DNA of 36,681 nt from Sphaerotilus sp. (GTDB lineage Bacteria; Pseudomonadota; Gammaproteobacteria; Burkholderiales; Burkholderiaceae_C). The notes under the pieces are model-generated. The model had not been told where the DNA came from, did no database searches, and saw only the letters and a program-made list of their open reading frames with translations. Both the position numbers and the translations under genes were made by a program. This document shows positions 14,701 to 19,463 of the stretch, piece after piece. Position 1 is the first letter of the stretch, and each line of letters begins with the position of its first letter. The stretch covers positions 1-36,681 of the forward strand of contig NZ_JAAFKF010000035.1 of assembly GCF_013299175.1 (NCBI RefSeq), given 5' to 3'.

Positions 14701-16638
14701 CAACCCGTCCTCGTTGTTGCCAATGGCGGTCAGGCCGGTCACGGAGGTGCCGATCCAGTTGCCCTGCACGGTATTGCCGCTGGCGTTGGCACCACTCAGG
14801 TTGATGCCCATGGTGGCGTTGCCGGACACGACATTGCGCTCGGCTGCGGTCGTGCCGCCGATGGTGTTGCCGCTGCCCAGCACGTAGATGCCGACGCCGC
14901 CATTGGCCAGCCCGCCCGTGCCCGCGGCGTTCAGGCCGACCAGGTTGCCCACGACCAGATTGGCCGTGGCCGACGCCCCCAGGGTGATGCCGGCAGCCCC
15001 GGCCAGCACGCCGTTGCCGCTGACCACGTTGCCGGACACCGTCACCCCGGAGGTGTTGTTCAGGAAGACACCATGCCAGGTGTTGCCCAGATCGGCCGAC
15101 CCCGCGGCATTGGTGCCGATGTAGTTGCCCTGGATGCGGGTGCCGGCAGAACCCGGCCCGATCACGTTGACGCCGAGGTTGGAGTTGCCGGAGATCACGT
15201 TGCGGTCCGCGGCGGTCGTGCCGCCGATGACGTTGTTGGCGCCATCGAAGACATTGATGCCGATCGAGTTGTCGGCCGCGACATTGCCGGCAAGGTCGGT
15301 GCCGATGTAGTTGCCGGCGATGGTGTTGCCGCTGCTGGTGATGGCAATGCCGGAGGCGGTGAAGCCCTGGAGGACCAGCCCGCGCAAGGTGCTGCCATCG
15401 CTGCCAGGCCCGAGGTCGAGTCCGTTGGTGATGCTGTGGCCACCGTTCAGCACGAGGCTCGGCACACCGACCCGCGTGGCGTCGAGCGTGATCTGGCCCG
15501 TGACCTGCGGCAAGGCGCTGGCGAGGTTGATGGTGCCGGTCGGATTGATCGTGCTGAAGGTGATGGTGTCGGCACCGCCGTTGGCATTGGCGTTGAGGAT
15601 CGCCTGGCGCAGCGAGCCGGCACCGGCATCGTTGAAGTTGGTGACGGTGTAGGTGGCGAGCGTGCCGTGCCAGTCCGCCGCCGCCTGTGTGGCCGCATCG
15701 AAGGCGACGGGTTGCTCGATCTGCCCGGTCCGGACCTCCAGTGTCCAGTCGCCGCCCTCGTCGGTCGAGCCGGTCAGGTTCGTGCTGGCGGCCACATCCG
15801 CGCCAGTGAGGTCGCGCCACTGCTGGACAAACGCCGCACCCGCCCAGCCCTGCGCGACATCGCAGCCGTAGACCAGCAGGTCGGCGTCGGCCGTGAGCGC
15901 CTGTCGCCAGCCGGTCACTTCCTCGGCCCGCGCCGCCAGCACCGCCGCATCGACCGTGGCCGTGCCCAGGCGCAGCAGGCCCGCGTCCCCGTGGCTGACG
16001 AGGTGCAAGGCCGAGAGGTCGTGCCGCGATGCCAGCAAGGTGGTGATCTGCGCGAGTCCATCCGCGGCCGGATCGGTCACGACCACCTCGATCTGGCAAG
16101 CCGCACTCGCCCGTGACCACCACAGCATCGCCAGTTGCGCGGCGCCGTCGATCGCACCGTCGATCACCACCAGTTCGTGCCGCACCTCGGCTTCCCAGCG
16201 GTCGGGCAGCGCGTCCGGAGCGGCCACCTGGGACGCTTGTGCCGCCTCTGGGGCGGCGTCGAGTGGCGAGGCGCCGAGCCAGCGGTGGCCCTGCGCGTCG
16301 GTCCAGGGCAACACGTCCACACGGCCCGACAGCGCGGCCAGGCGTGCCTGACCGTCCGTGCCGTGGTCGATCAGCAGGACGGTGGGGACAGGGGCATCCG
16401 GCGTGGCCTGGGCTTGCCGGTCGGCGAGCGTCAGATCCCAGTCCTCGACCCTGCGATCGACCACCAGCCAGCGGGCAGCCATCGGCGCCACCTGCTGCGC
16501 AGCCGGGGCCGATGCGGCGCTGTCCAGGCTGCGCACATCCGCCACCGGCCCGCCACCCAGCAGCAAGGCCGCATCGGCGGAATACAGGATGCGGGCTTCG
16601 AGTTCTTCGATGCCCGTCCGGTGGAACGTCGTCGTCAT
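1..16638 (-). CDS. Giant LEPR-XLL/DUF4347 surface protein with beta-helix, delta-60 and cadherin repeats (3' end outside window)
   Basis: The minus frame is open from an ATG at 16638 to the left edge, exactly 5546 codons with no stop, so the C terminus lies outside. Order of domains: LEPR-XLL-like motif (about residues 9-28), DUF4347 (about 154-306), four parallel beta-helix modules (about 325-2870) with a Calx-beta-like domain before the fourth, VCBS/cadherin-like repeats (about 2870-3500), seven delta-60 repeats (about 3505-3880), more VCBS-like repeats, a DUF642/CBM-like sandwich (about 4170-4310), and a cadherin array to the edge. It has no conventional Sec signal peptide. The start overlaps the stop of the adaptor gene (ATGA), and no Shine-Dalgarno sequence is visible before it. 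Expected role, by inference, is a secreted adhesin or matrix protein exported by the four genes upstream. No RTX repeats or type I C-terminal signal are seen in this part. Confidence 0.93.
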   Translation of the reverse strand, partial: MTTTFHRTGIEELEARILYSADAALLLGGGPVADVRSLDSAASAPAAQQVAPMAARWLVVDRRVEDWDLTLADRQAQATPDAPVPTVLLIDHGTDGQARLAALSGRVDVLPWTDAQGHRWLGASPLDAAPEAAQASQVAAPDALPDRWEAEVRHELVVIDGAIDGAAQLAMLWWSRASAACQIEVVVTDPAADGLAQITTLLASRHDLSALHLVSHGDAGLLRLGTATVDAAVLAARAEEVTGWRQALTADADLLVYGCDVAQGWAGAAFVQQWRDLTGADVAASTNLTGSTDEGGDWTLEVRTGQIEQPVAFDAATQAAADWHGTLATYTVTNFNDAGAGSLRQAILNANANGGADTITFSTINPTGTINLASALPQVTGQITLDATRVGVPSLVLNGGHSITNGLDLGPGSDGSTLRGLVLQGFTASGIAITSSGNTIAGNYIGTDLAGNVAADNSIGINVFDGANNVIGGTTAADRNVISGNSNLGVNVIGPGSAGTRIQGNYIGTNAAGSADLGNTWHGVFLNNTSGVTVSGNVVSGNGVLAGAAGITLGASATANLVVGNLVGLNAAGTGGLANGGVGIYVLGSGNTIGGTTAAERNVVSGNATMGINLSGANASGNTVQGNWIGTSVTGLTAIGNNEDGLQIDGGASGNTIGGLAAGAGNVISGNLNAGIAIDGSNSTTNLVQGNTIGLAADGQTSMGNAHNGINVNQATNTVIGSTAAGGRNVIASNSQNGIGITDANGTLVQGNSLGTDVTGTLARGNGWDGVRLSGSSEYSVIGGDAVGAGNLIAFNAGDGILANTNNGKSNTFIGNAITANGETGIDLGPDNGVTGNDIGDFDFGANNLQNFPSLTSAASSPAGTAIVGSLNSNILTTFRIDFYANHKGGEDPTGYGEGERYLGFTTVTTDALGSASFSTTLTDAWVNNGDRVSATATVDLGGGTYGATSEFSMNVIATATGVVVVDTVADTLDGTPTSITNLGNNRGADQRISLREAITAVNNTANGATADKIVFGINGTGVHTIALTSLLPTLGQAVNIDGSTDDSFAAQGSQPAIVLDGGGVVLDGLRFYAGSGGSSVRGLNFQRFTQDGIDISGSNGNTIAGNWFGVGADGVTGRGNQQGINLWNASNNTIGGATAADRNVVSGNSGTGLWIGGTSTGNQIHGNYIGTTASGDAALANANEGIRIESAGNTIGGTTAGQRNVVSGNGGEGILITTAAATGNVVVGNYIGTDSTGLFDLNGTAQVNGLSGVVLQGGASNNRIGTNADGSNDTAERNVISGNNWYGVEMIDSGTTGNVVQGNYIGTDASGQVALGNAQGGVSFWSAVSGNQVGSGLAGAGNVISGNETGVLVANGAINNRVQGNLIGLGADGSTLLGNTGAGVYLYNGGSALAITGNLIGTNADGSNDVGERNVISGNYNGVVMENAEVTGNTVAGNYIGTDATGLLALGNTVNGILLQAGANANTIGGTLAAQRNVISGNGDDAIEMADEATDGNTVRGNWLGVNAAGTGMLGNGGDGIYVHGGADNSVIGGTVANSGNWIAGAGLVGIELDGAISGTVIQGNRIGTDLAGTANWGMQQNGILVENTASGNQIGGTAAGAGNTIAFSGQGGVWTAGIRVYGNGTNSNAVLGNTVGTSVGLGIDLGAQGATANDALDADTGANNLQNTPVLSLARTNASNQLTVFATLDSTPGSYYRVEFFATTTQDSSGYGEAQRFLGAVNVPTGVTGNATFSISLGANVAVGEFITATATKSNAAYTVFTDTSEFSRNVAAISSAQATITVDTTSDTSDGDTTSLSTLLANKGADGFVSLREAITAANNTGNGSSVDRIAFNIAAPLVAGAHTIALTTNLPTLTDAVEIDGRTEPDAATAPVVVLDGGYAASTGLYVQASGSTIRGLVVSAFADKAIVVGPGVANTRIVGNYLGTDVTGIQARGNAGWAIDLVSAGTGTVIGSASPSDRNVIAASQSWGGIAVNGTSTVTIQGNSIGVGSDGVTALGNQGTGVFVFNSSSGVRIGGAGANEGNLIASNAGAGVQIGNAASGVSVLRNRLTGNGGLGIDLETFGAVLANDALDVDTGANGLQNTPVLSSANTTGGNTTVIGTFNSQASSTYRIEFFSSPVADPSGFGEAAVYLGTATVTTDASGNASFSAMLSGVTVTAGHSVSATATVDNGGGSYGSTSEFAANVVATNGTPGVVVQSLSNTSEGQATGSFSVVLATAPTADVTIALSVFDTTELSLGTGSLTFTSANWNVAQVVTVTGVDDTIVDGTVWSNIVLAPAVSADAAYNGRDPADVSISNADNDTFNTLVVTTASDVFDGNTSSIAALIASRGADGRISLREAITAANNTTNALGGADRIVFDIADALVGGAHTITLSYDGPDPGTVPDALPTVTEAVVIDATTDADWAAAGGLPVVVLNGSAAAGSADGLAITAGNSTVRGLVIRNFGHYGLYLSGGGGSTVEGNFIGTNAAGTAAAGNTWGIVVDNSANNVIGGTTATTRNLISGNTNDGINLSGTGSTGNQIQGNFIGTNLAGTAALGNVGVGIGLGAGASGNTVGGAGSAYRNLISGNAQYGVFLSDANTSGNAVLSNWIGVNAAGSAALTNGGFAVVVDLQAASTTIAGNVLSGNTATSWSAARGGIYLYANGVTVQGNQIGVAATGGGLLGNGGGAGVSGGIVVNNGSAGVRIGGTGVGEGNTIAGNTGAGVVVLTTSAPTTVLGNTFHDNTGLAIDLGNDGLTANDAGDVDTGANTLLNTPVLYSAVIQGADVRIQGAIDTAASQTLRIEFFSSPLGTEDPTGYGEGAVYLGTTDVTTDATGHAALDVTLTGMAPAVGDRVSATATLKTGASTYSATSEFAMNVAAAMFNASPVLALTGFSGSYTENAAPLYDPTATLTDADNAFLTGGNLTFQITANGTATDELGLRNQGTGAGQIGLSGNDVTYGGVVIGSHTGFGNGSTPLVVTFNGNASVAAAQALLRNATYRDTSDTPSTATRSIRLTVSDGSGGTSTPFVVSMAVVAVNDAPVLAVSVSAAASFTEGGAAVVLDSALLVSDAELGAAGHFGGATLTLARNGGASSQDVFSATGTLGPLTPGGALVVGGTTIGTVTANAAGTLTVSFNASATGTRVNAALQQIAYANTSATPPASVQLDWLFSDGNTGAQGSGGARSTSGSTTVAITAVNSAPAFTGLDATPTHTEGGAATVLDADVQVFDPELAAINSYAGATLTLVRNGGASVDDQFSATGTLGTLTQGANLSVGGTTIGTVTQNAAGTLVLTFGATATQALVNAAVQQIAYATGNDTPPASVQIDWTLADGNTGAQGTGGPLSTVGSVTVAITAVNDAPVLANTALSITVAEDAGVPSGAVGSPISAFTGGMTDADSAAVKGIAITATVETNGTWFYSTNGGVSWAAVGAVSNTSALLLADNANTRLYFAPNANHAGTQNAALILRAWDTTSGSAGTKVDTSTCGGSTAFSVNTDTVAVTVTAFNDAPTFLPPGFGGGTGMLTTAVGSGDAIGNSVTVQADGKVLVAGTTDIGIALVRYNTDGSLDTTFNGTGQVVSVFGGAGYGVIVQGDGKVLVAGQSSGDFALVRYNANGTLDTSFGTNGIVTTGIGTGNDGARGVTLQSDGRILVAGYSFNGSNDDFALVRYHANGSLDTGFGSGGTLMASISVGNDIATSVAVQSDGKILVAGGADGAFGLVRYNGDGSVDSSFGTSGMQTVAIWPGPAGQMVLQSDGKILLAGTVGPFPYDFAVARLNTDGTLDASFGSGGTVTTDIGFLDYGASVIQQVDGRIVVVGQSRPGSHNDFAAVRYEANGTLDTSFGVNGIVTTDVRGGDDYAKSATVQSDGKIVVTGGSWNGSSYAIAVVRYNANGSLDTVGGTNSLDGMPVHTEGGAATVLDSDVLVWDAELSAANNFSGATLTLVRNGGTDAQDVFSATGTLGSITVVSGNLVVGGTTIGTYTNSAGTLVLTFGATATQALVNAAVQQIAYANTSDTPPASVQIDWTLADGNTGAQGTGGPLSTVGSVTVAILSRNDAPSGSDRTLTLAEDGSHTFTAAEFGFSDVDGHALQAVKLTTLPAAGALQLAGTAVVAGQVVAAVDLVNLRFVPNPDWNGAPFAAFTFQVIDDGGTANGGTDTDATPNTITVQVTAVNDAPVLALGGTNLVVDGSFEAGSGSSAWTGNSGLEIATNPGLYSVAAPPDGSHFAEVEGWWTTAVPSFLEQTVTTEIGQTYVFSLAAVTRADVNVTDMGQLSVNGVEVGRFTTGTTWASHAAVFTATATTSTLRITSLGSQSGGAPGTGDGCGLLLDDVRLVAVDAAAAFTEDGPAVLLGGSARVFDAELGDNAANRFSGATLTLARNGGASVDDQFSATGTLGTLTPGGPLVVGGTAIGTVTANAAGTLVLAFDASATHALVDAALQQIAYANASHTPPAAVQIDWSFSDGSAGATGHTAVVLTAVNDAPAVTVSATSGTYVENAPAILDAGATVSDVDSADFGGGVLTYAITANGTASDALAIRDQGTGAGQIGLGGPGGLDVLFGGVAIGTYTGPVTGSTPLQIQLNTSATPTAVQALLRNITYRNTSDDPGSAVRTVQIDLSDGDGGSIAPIVGTLTVMPVNDAPVITSLGGVATATLSLAENTTAAGTVTASDVDLGGSSLQYSIAGGADAARFSIDAATGALSFAAAPDHEAPSDAGTDNVYDVVVQVSDGLLTDTQALSITVADVNEFAIGALIDTDSTANTVQENAAVGTVVGFHGLAVDADATTNAVTYTLDDSAGGRFAIDASTGVLTVAVSLDAEVALTHNVVVRATSADGSTTVLAVAIAVQDVNEFGVTPIVDTDPQANLVPEDASVGAAVGVTARAVDSDATNHDVGYTLLDDAGGRFAINASTGVVTTARALDAETAQVHSITVQALSSDGSAQILSFTLMVTDVDEFDLTSLVDADGQPDGVLENATVGTVVGVQGLAVDADVTTNTVTYTLDDSAGGRFAVNASTGVVTLARTVQEEGVATRDILLRATSADGSSVVSAFTIAITAVNGATPTITSDGGGASAALAMQEGQTAVTQVQATDADLPAETLHYTVAGGADAALFAVDAATGVLSFVAAPDYEAPSDASADNVYDVVVQVSDGLHTDTQTLAVTVTAVNDNTPAITSGGAFSVAENATAVTTVTATDADAPSQTLTYSIAGGADAARFVIDAATGGLRFVAAPDYEAPNDAGADNVYDVVVRVSDGLLTDTQALAVAVTAVNDNTPAITSGGAVSVAENATAVTTVTAIDADQPVQMQTLTYRIAGGADAARFSVDAVTGALHFVAAPDYEAPNDVGADNVYNVTVQVSDGALTDTQALAVAVTAVNDNTPTITSGGAISVAENATAVTTVTATDADAPSQTLTYRIAGGADAARFSIDAVTGALSFVTAPDYEVPGDAGADNVYDVVVQVSDGLLTDTQALAVAVKAVNDNTPAITSGGAVSVAENATAVTTVTAIDADQPVQMQTLTYRIAGGADAARFSVDAVTGALHFVAAPDYEAPNDVGADNVYNVTVQVS
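3700..4135 (-). other. DUF642/CBM-like beta-sandwich in the giant protein
   Basis: The encoded stretch starts NLVVDGSFEAGSG and contains SAWTG, FAEVEGWW, FLEQTVTTEIGQTYVFSL and later LLLDDVRLVAV. That series is typical of DUF642 and CBM4/9-type jelly-roll domains, which often bind polysaccharide. It interrupts the VCBS-like repeats on either side. A carbohydrate ligand is inferred from the family type only. Confidence 0.55.
4537..4737 (-). repeat. Direct repeat, copy A (201 bp) flanking the delta-60 region
   Basis: This stretch matches 6625-6825 at a constant offset of 2088 bp with about eight substitutions and no indel. It encodes part of a VCBS-like unit with TVGSVTVAI, PASVQIDWTLADGNTGAQG and ATQALVNAAVQQIAYA. 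Confidence 0.85.
4990..6125 (-). repeat. Seven delta-60 repeats in the giant protein
   Basis: Seven consecutive units of about 50-57 residues share the pattern VQSDGKILVAG, then FALVRYNxNGSLDTSFG and a variable tail with IVTT. This is the delta-60 repeat, predicted to form a beta-propeller-like fold. The first unit starts near 6122 and the last ends near 4993. The units are diverged at DNA level but unmistakable in protein. Confidence 0.85.
6625..6825 (-). repeat. Direct repeat, copy B (201 bp) flanking the delta-60 region
   Basis: This is the partner of 4537-4737. The two copies bracket about 1.9 kb that holds the delta-60 block and an unrelated AEDAG-type unit. The near identity contrasts with other VCBS-like units in the gene, which match only loosely. 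Confidence 0.85.
8035..15665 (-). repeat. Four beta-helix modules, each ended by a shared beta-sandwich
   Basis: Four successive modules start at about 15665, 13765, 11295 and 9725. Each opens with a strand leading to SLRQAI (first) or SLREAIT (the other three), as in CSLREA-type proteins. A run of short units of the form NTIGG..RNVISGN..GNYIGT follows, typical of right-handed parallel beta-helices of the NosD/pectate-lyase kind. Each closes with a sandwich carrying FRIEFF, GYGE or GFGE, YLG and TSEF. The fourth module is shifted by a Calx-beta-like insert. The nucleotide sequence is visibly repetitive throughout. Confidence 0.8.
9770..10065 (-). other. Calx-beta-like domain within the giant protein
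   Basis: The residues encoded here begin VVVQSLSNTSEGQATGSFSV and run through a strand-rich stretch with TADVTIALS, GSLTFTSANWN and VTVTGVDD. This pattern is typical of Calx-beta-like modules in bacterial surface proteins. It sits between the third and fourth beta-helix modules, where the other modules abut directly. Confidence 0.55.
15721..16179 (-). other. DUF4347 domain of the giant protein
   Basis: About residues 154-306 match DUF4347. A first strand carries HELVVIDGA, followed by ALHLVSHGDAG with His216, then LLVYGCDVAQG with Cys259, and GDWTLEVRTG near the end. The domain commonly sits at the N terminus of giant repeat proteins. The spaced His-Gly and Gly-Cys segments resemble the dyad layout of caspase-like (clan CD) peptidases, so self-processing is possible. 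That is inference only. Confidence 0.8.
16555..16614 (-). other. LEPR-XLL-like N-terminal motif of the giant protein
   Basis: Residues 9-28 read GIEELEARILYSADAALLLG. This fits the N-terminal LEPR-XLL signature found near the start of very long repetitive proteins, with the usual proline replaced by alanine (LEAR instead of LEPR). The motif is short, lies ahead of any folded domain, and would suit a sorting or recognition tag. That role is an inference. Confidence 0.7.
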
Positions 16639-17513
16639 GGGACGGTGGTGGCAGGGATGGCGGGAGTGGCCGTCCACTCGGGCAGGCAGCGCACCCCGGC
16701 CAGGATGCCGTAGCCCGGATTGGGCAGCGTCAACCGGGCGCGGAAGGTGCGGCTGGCGGCATCGACCACCTTGTCCACCCGCTCGACCGTGGCGGTCTTG
16801 CGCGTGGCACCGGGGTAATCGGGCTTGAGCGGTACCGTGTCACCGGCCTTCAGGCGGCCCAGGTCCGACAGCGGCAACACCAGCTCGACCCGCAGCGGAT
16901 CGAGCCGCGCGATGCGCAGGATCGGCTTGTCATCGACGCGCTCGCCGGGGTTCAGGAACCGCTCGACCACCACGCCGTCGATGGTGGCCGGCAGTTCACG
17001 CTGGGCAAACTGCGACCGGGCGGTCTCGGTGTCGCTGGCGGCGGCGCGCTGTTGTTCGCGCACGGCGTCGATGCGGCGGTAGGCGACCTCGGCTTCGGAG
17101 CGGGCCTGTTCGACCGCCACCTCGGAGACGAAATTCTGCCGGTGCAGATCCTCGGCGCGCACGAGCTTGCTGCGGGCGAGTTCGGCGGCGGCGCGGGCGG
17201 CCCGCAGCTCGGCCTGGACCTCGGAACGGTTGCTGGCGGCGCTCAGATTGGCACGCTCCACCTCTCGGCGCAACGTGGCCACCACCGTGCCGCGACGCAC
17301 CACGTCGCCACGCTCGACCGCCACCGTCGCCAGCACGCCCACCACCGGACTGCCGATGTCCACCACCTGCGACGGTTCGATCAGACACGCCATGGGCGCC
17401 GCCTGTGCCGCCGAAGCCAGCAGCAGGCCCGCCCCCCAGATCGCAGCACCACCCGCACGCATCCGACCGTGTTCTTTCACCGCAGAGTTCACCGCAGACT
17501 CCAAGCTCATCAT
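16635..17513 (-). CDS. Periplasmic adaptor of the HlyD/RND membrane-fusion type
   Basis: The product is 292 residues. A hydrophobic signal-like segment (AAIWGAGLLLASAAQA) is followed by a possible cleavage site, then a lipoyl-like half (VGVLATVAVERGDVVRRG), a coiled-coil hairpin rich in Ala, Arg and Glu, the second lipoyl half (ATIDGVVVERFLNPGERVDD) and a beta-barrel part. It is short for the family. The start ATG at 17513 overlaps the SecA-like stop as ATGA, and another ATG follows directly at 17510. Its own stop overlaps the start of the giant gene in the same way. The probable role is to bridge inner-membrane export parts to an outer-membrane channel. No channel gene is in the window. Confidence 0.85.
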   Translation of the reverse strand: MMSLESAVNSAVKEHGRMRAGGAAIWGAGLLLASAAQAAPMACLIEPSQVVDIGSPVVGVLATVAVERGDVVRRGTVVATLRREVERANLSAASNRSEVQAELRAARAAAELARSKLVRAEDLHRQNFVSEVAVEQARSEAEVAYRRIDAVREQQRAAASDTETARSQFAQRELPATIDGVVVERFLNPGERVDDKPILRIARLDPLRVELVLPLSDLGRLKAGDTVPLKPDYPGATRKTATVERVDKVVDAASRTFRARLTLPNPGYGILAGVRCLPEWTATPAIPATTVP

Positions 17514-19441
17514 TCTTCCCAACCGCTGTACGCCAGCCGCCCGGCCCCGGCACGGTCCTGGCGCAGCAAGGCACGGCGCTCGCGCATCTGCGCCCATTCG
17601 TCGAGCAGCATCACCGTGCGCCACACCCCGGCTGTGCAGCGCGCAGCCGGCGGGCGATGCACAAGCGTAGCGAGCAGCCACCCCGGCAGCCGCTGGAACA
17701 ACAGCCCTTCTGTGCAGCACACCAGCGTTTCGGCCGAGCCGGGATCGCCCTGGCGGGCCGCCCGTCCGATGAGCTGGCGCCACTGGCGCGCTGGCAACGC
17801 ATCGGTGCAGACCAGCACATGCAGTCCACCCGCCGCCTGCACGGCGGGGCTGAGCCGGATGTCGGTGCCGCGCCCGGCCATCTGGGTGGACACGGTGATG
17901 CGCCCGACCTGCCCGGCGCGGGCGATGACCTCGTTTTCCATCTGGCTCTGCACCGCGTTGAGCACCATCGGCCGCAAGCCCTGCACCCGCAGACGCTGCG
18001 CAAGCTGCTCCGACGCAGCCACCGATGCCGTGCCGATCAACACCGAGCGCCCCTGCGCCACCACGGCACCCGCCCGGTCGACCACGGCTTGCCAGCGTTG
18101 GTCGTCGTCGCGGTAGATCTGCACGCCGAGGTCACGCCGCTGCGCCGGGTGGTGGCGCGGGATGCGGATGACCGGCGTGCCGTAGCTCAGCGCCATCTCG
18201 GGCGCCACCTCGGCCAGCGTGCCGCTCATGCCGCCGATCTGGTGGTAGCGGCTGAACAGGCGCTGGTAGGTGAGCTGTGCCAGCGTCTGCTGCGGTGCGG
18301 GCATGGGCAGCGATTCCTTGAGCGCAAGCAACTGGTGCAGGCCGCGTGACCACTGGCGCTCCGGGGCGGCGCGGCCGGTGATGGGGTCGATGAAGACGAT
18401 GCGCGCCTCCTGCACCGCGTAATCCCGGTCACGCTGCAGCGCGTGCAGCACGGTGAGTGCCCGCAGCGCCCAGTCCTCGCGCCAGCGCAGGTCGGACCAC
18501 GGCCGCTCGGCCGCCCAGGGCTGCGCCGCCAGCCAGGCCCGCCCGGCGCGGGTCAGCCGCACGGTGGCGGCGCCGCTGCCCGTGGCAGGCGTGACCAGTG
18601 CGTGGCGCCCGATGCCCAGGGCCTGCGCCCGGTCGAGCAAGGTGCGCAAGTCGTTCTCCGACAGCGCCTGCACCCCCTGCCCGGACAGGATCAGTGGCAC
18701 CCGCGCCTCGTCGCACAGCACGCTGTCGGCCTCGTCGATCAGCGCCAGGCACAGCCCGCGCATCAGCGGTCCACCGCCCGGATCGGCCGCGTCCGACCAC
18801 GCCAGCCGGCCGCCGGCCCGCCCGTGGGCGACGCGGTCGCGCAGGTGGTCGAACGCCACCTCGCGCGCTGCCGCATAGGTCACATCCGCGGCATAGGCGT
18901 CCCGGCGCTCCATCGGTGTCGAAGCCGCGGTGACACAGGCCACACGCAGGCCGAGCGCAGCGTAGAGGGGATGCAGTTGTGCCGCGTCCCGTTCGGCCAG
19001 GTAGTCGTTGGCCGTCAGCACATGCGTCGGCACGCCCGCCAGCCCGGCGCAGGCCGCGGCCAGGAACATCGCCACCGTCTTGCCTTCGCCGGTGGCCATC
19101 TCGACCAGACAGCCCTGGAGCATCGTCCAGGCGGCCAGGTGCTGCGTGTCGTGCGGCGTGAAACCCAGGTGGGTCTGCACCAGCCCGACCAGCCGGCCGA
19201 ACACCGCTGCGCAGACCGCTGGCGTGTAGCCCTCGCGGCGCAGCCGGGCGAGGGTGGGTGACCAGGTGGCGTCGGTCGCGGGATCGGTCGATGGATCGGA
19301 CACCCGCCCATGCAAGGCCGCCAGAAACACGGCCCGCTCGCGCCGCACCCGCCACGCCGTCCGCACCGCCAGCGCCAGCGTCCGGGACTCGACCCGCTGC
19401 GGATACACGCCCCAGACCGGTCCCGGCCGCACCAGGGCCAT
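17510..19441 (-). CDS. SecA-like export ATPase, shortened paralogue
   Basis: The product is 643 residues from the ATG at 19441. SecA motor motifs are in order: Walker A MATGEGKT (115-122), TANDYLAERDA (143-153), LIDEADSVLCDEARVPLILSG with DEAD at 236-239, GMSGT (404-408), MAGRGTDI (521-528) and GRAARQGDPGS (559-569). The region between the DEAD box and GMSGT, where SecA carries its preprotein cross-linking domain, looks short. Only about 75 residues follow the last motif, against nearly 400 in housekeeping SecA, so the helical wing, most of the scaffold and the zinc-binding tail are missing. The frame extends upstream to 19624, but that would overlap the previous gene. It lies 22 bp after the M50 gene and overlaps the adaptor gene. 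The likely task is pushing the giant protein. Confidence 0.88.
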   Translation of the reverse strand: MALVRPGPVWGVYPQRVESRTLALAVRTAWRVRRERAVFLAALHGRVSDPSTDPATDATWSPTLARLRREGYTPAVCAAVFGRLVGLVQTHLGFTPHDTQHLAAWTMLQGCLVEMATGEGKTVAMFLAAACAGLAGVPTHVLTANDYLAERDAAQLHPLYAALGLRVACVTAASTPMERRDAYAADVTYAAAREVAFDHLRDRVAHGRAGGRLAWSDAADPGGGPLMRGLCLALIDEADSVLCDEARVPLILSGQGVQALSENDLRTLLDRAQALGIGRHALVTPATGSGAATVRLTRAGRAWLAAQPWAAERPWSDLRWREDWALRALTVLHALQRDRDYAVQEARIVFIDPITGRAAPERQWSRGLHQLLALKESLPMPAPQQTLAQLTYQRLFSRYHQIGGMSGTLAEVAPEMALSYGTPVIRIPRHHPAQRRDLGVQIYRDDDQRWQAVVDRAGAVVAQGRSVLIGTASVAASEQLAQRLRVQGLRPMVLNAVQSQMENEVIARAGQVGRITVSTQMAGRGTDIRLSPAVQAAGGLHVLVCTDALPARQWRQLIGRAARQGDPGSAETLVCCTEGLLFQRLPGWLLATLVHRPPAARCTAGVWRTVMLLDEWAQMRERRALLRQDRAGAGRLAYSGWEE

Positions 19442-19463
19442 GGCAGACACCACCGCCCCCACC

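Noticed and set aside
8400-15400. Regularly recurring short sequences that could suggest a CRISPR array
   Set aside because: The repeats are in frame, variable in length and encode NVISGN-type beta-helix turns. There are no uniform repeats and spacers.
6880-16116. A plus-strand open frame of 3078 codons opposite the giant gene
   Set aside because: Its translation is Arg/Gly/Asp/His-rich with no recognisable domain, while the minus strand encodes clear beta-helix and cadherin repeats. It is an effect of GC-rich repetitive codons. The same holds for the frame at 79-3756.
1-16638. Giant gene as a classical type I-secreted RTX adhesin
   Set aside because: No glycine-rich RTX nonapeptides and no ABC transporter gene are seen. 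The C terminus is outside the window, so the point stays open for the unseen part.
17510-19441. SecA-like gene as the housekeeping secA
   Set aside because: It lacks most C-terminal domains and the zinc-binding tail, and lies in a cargo-specific operon.
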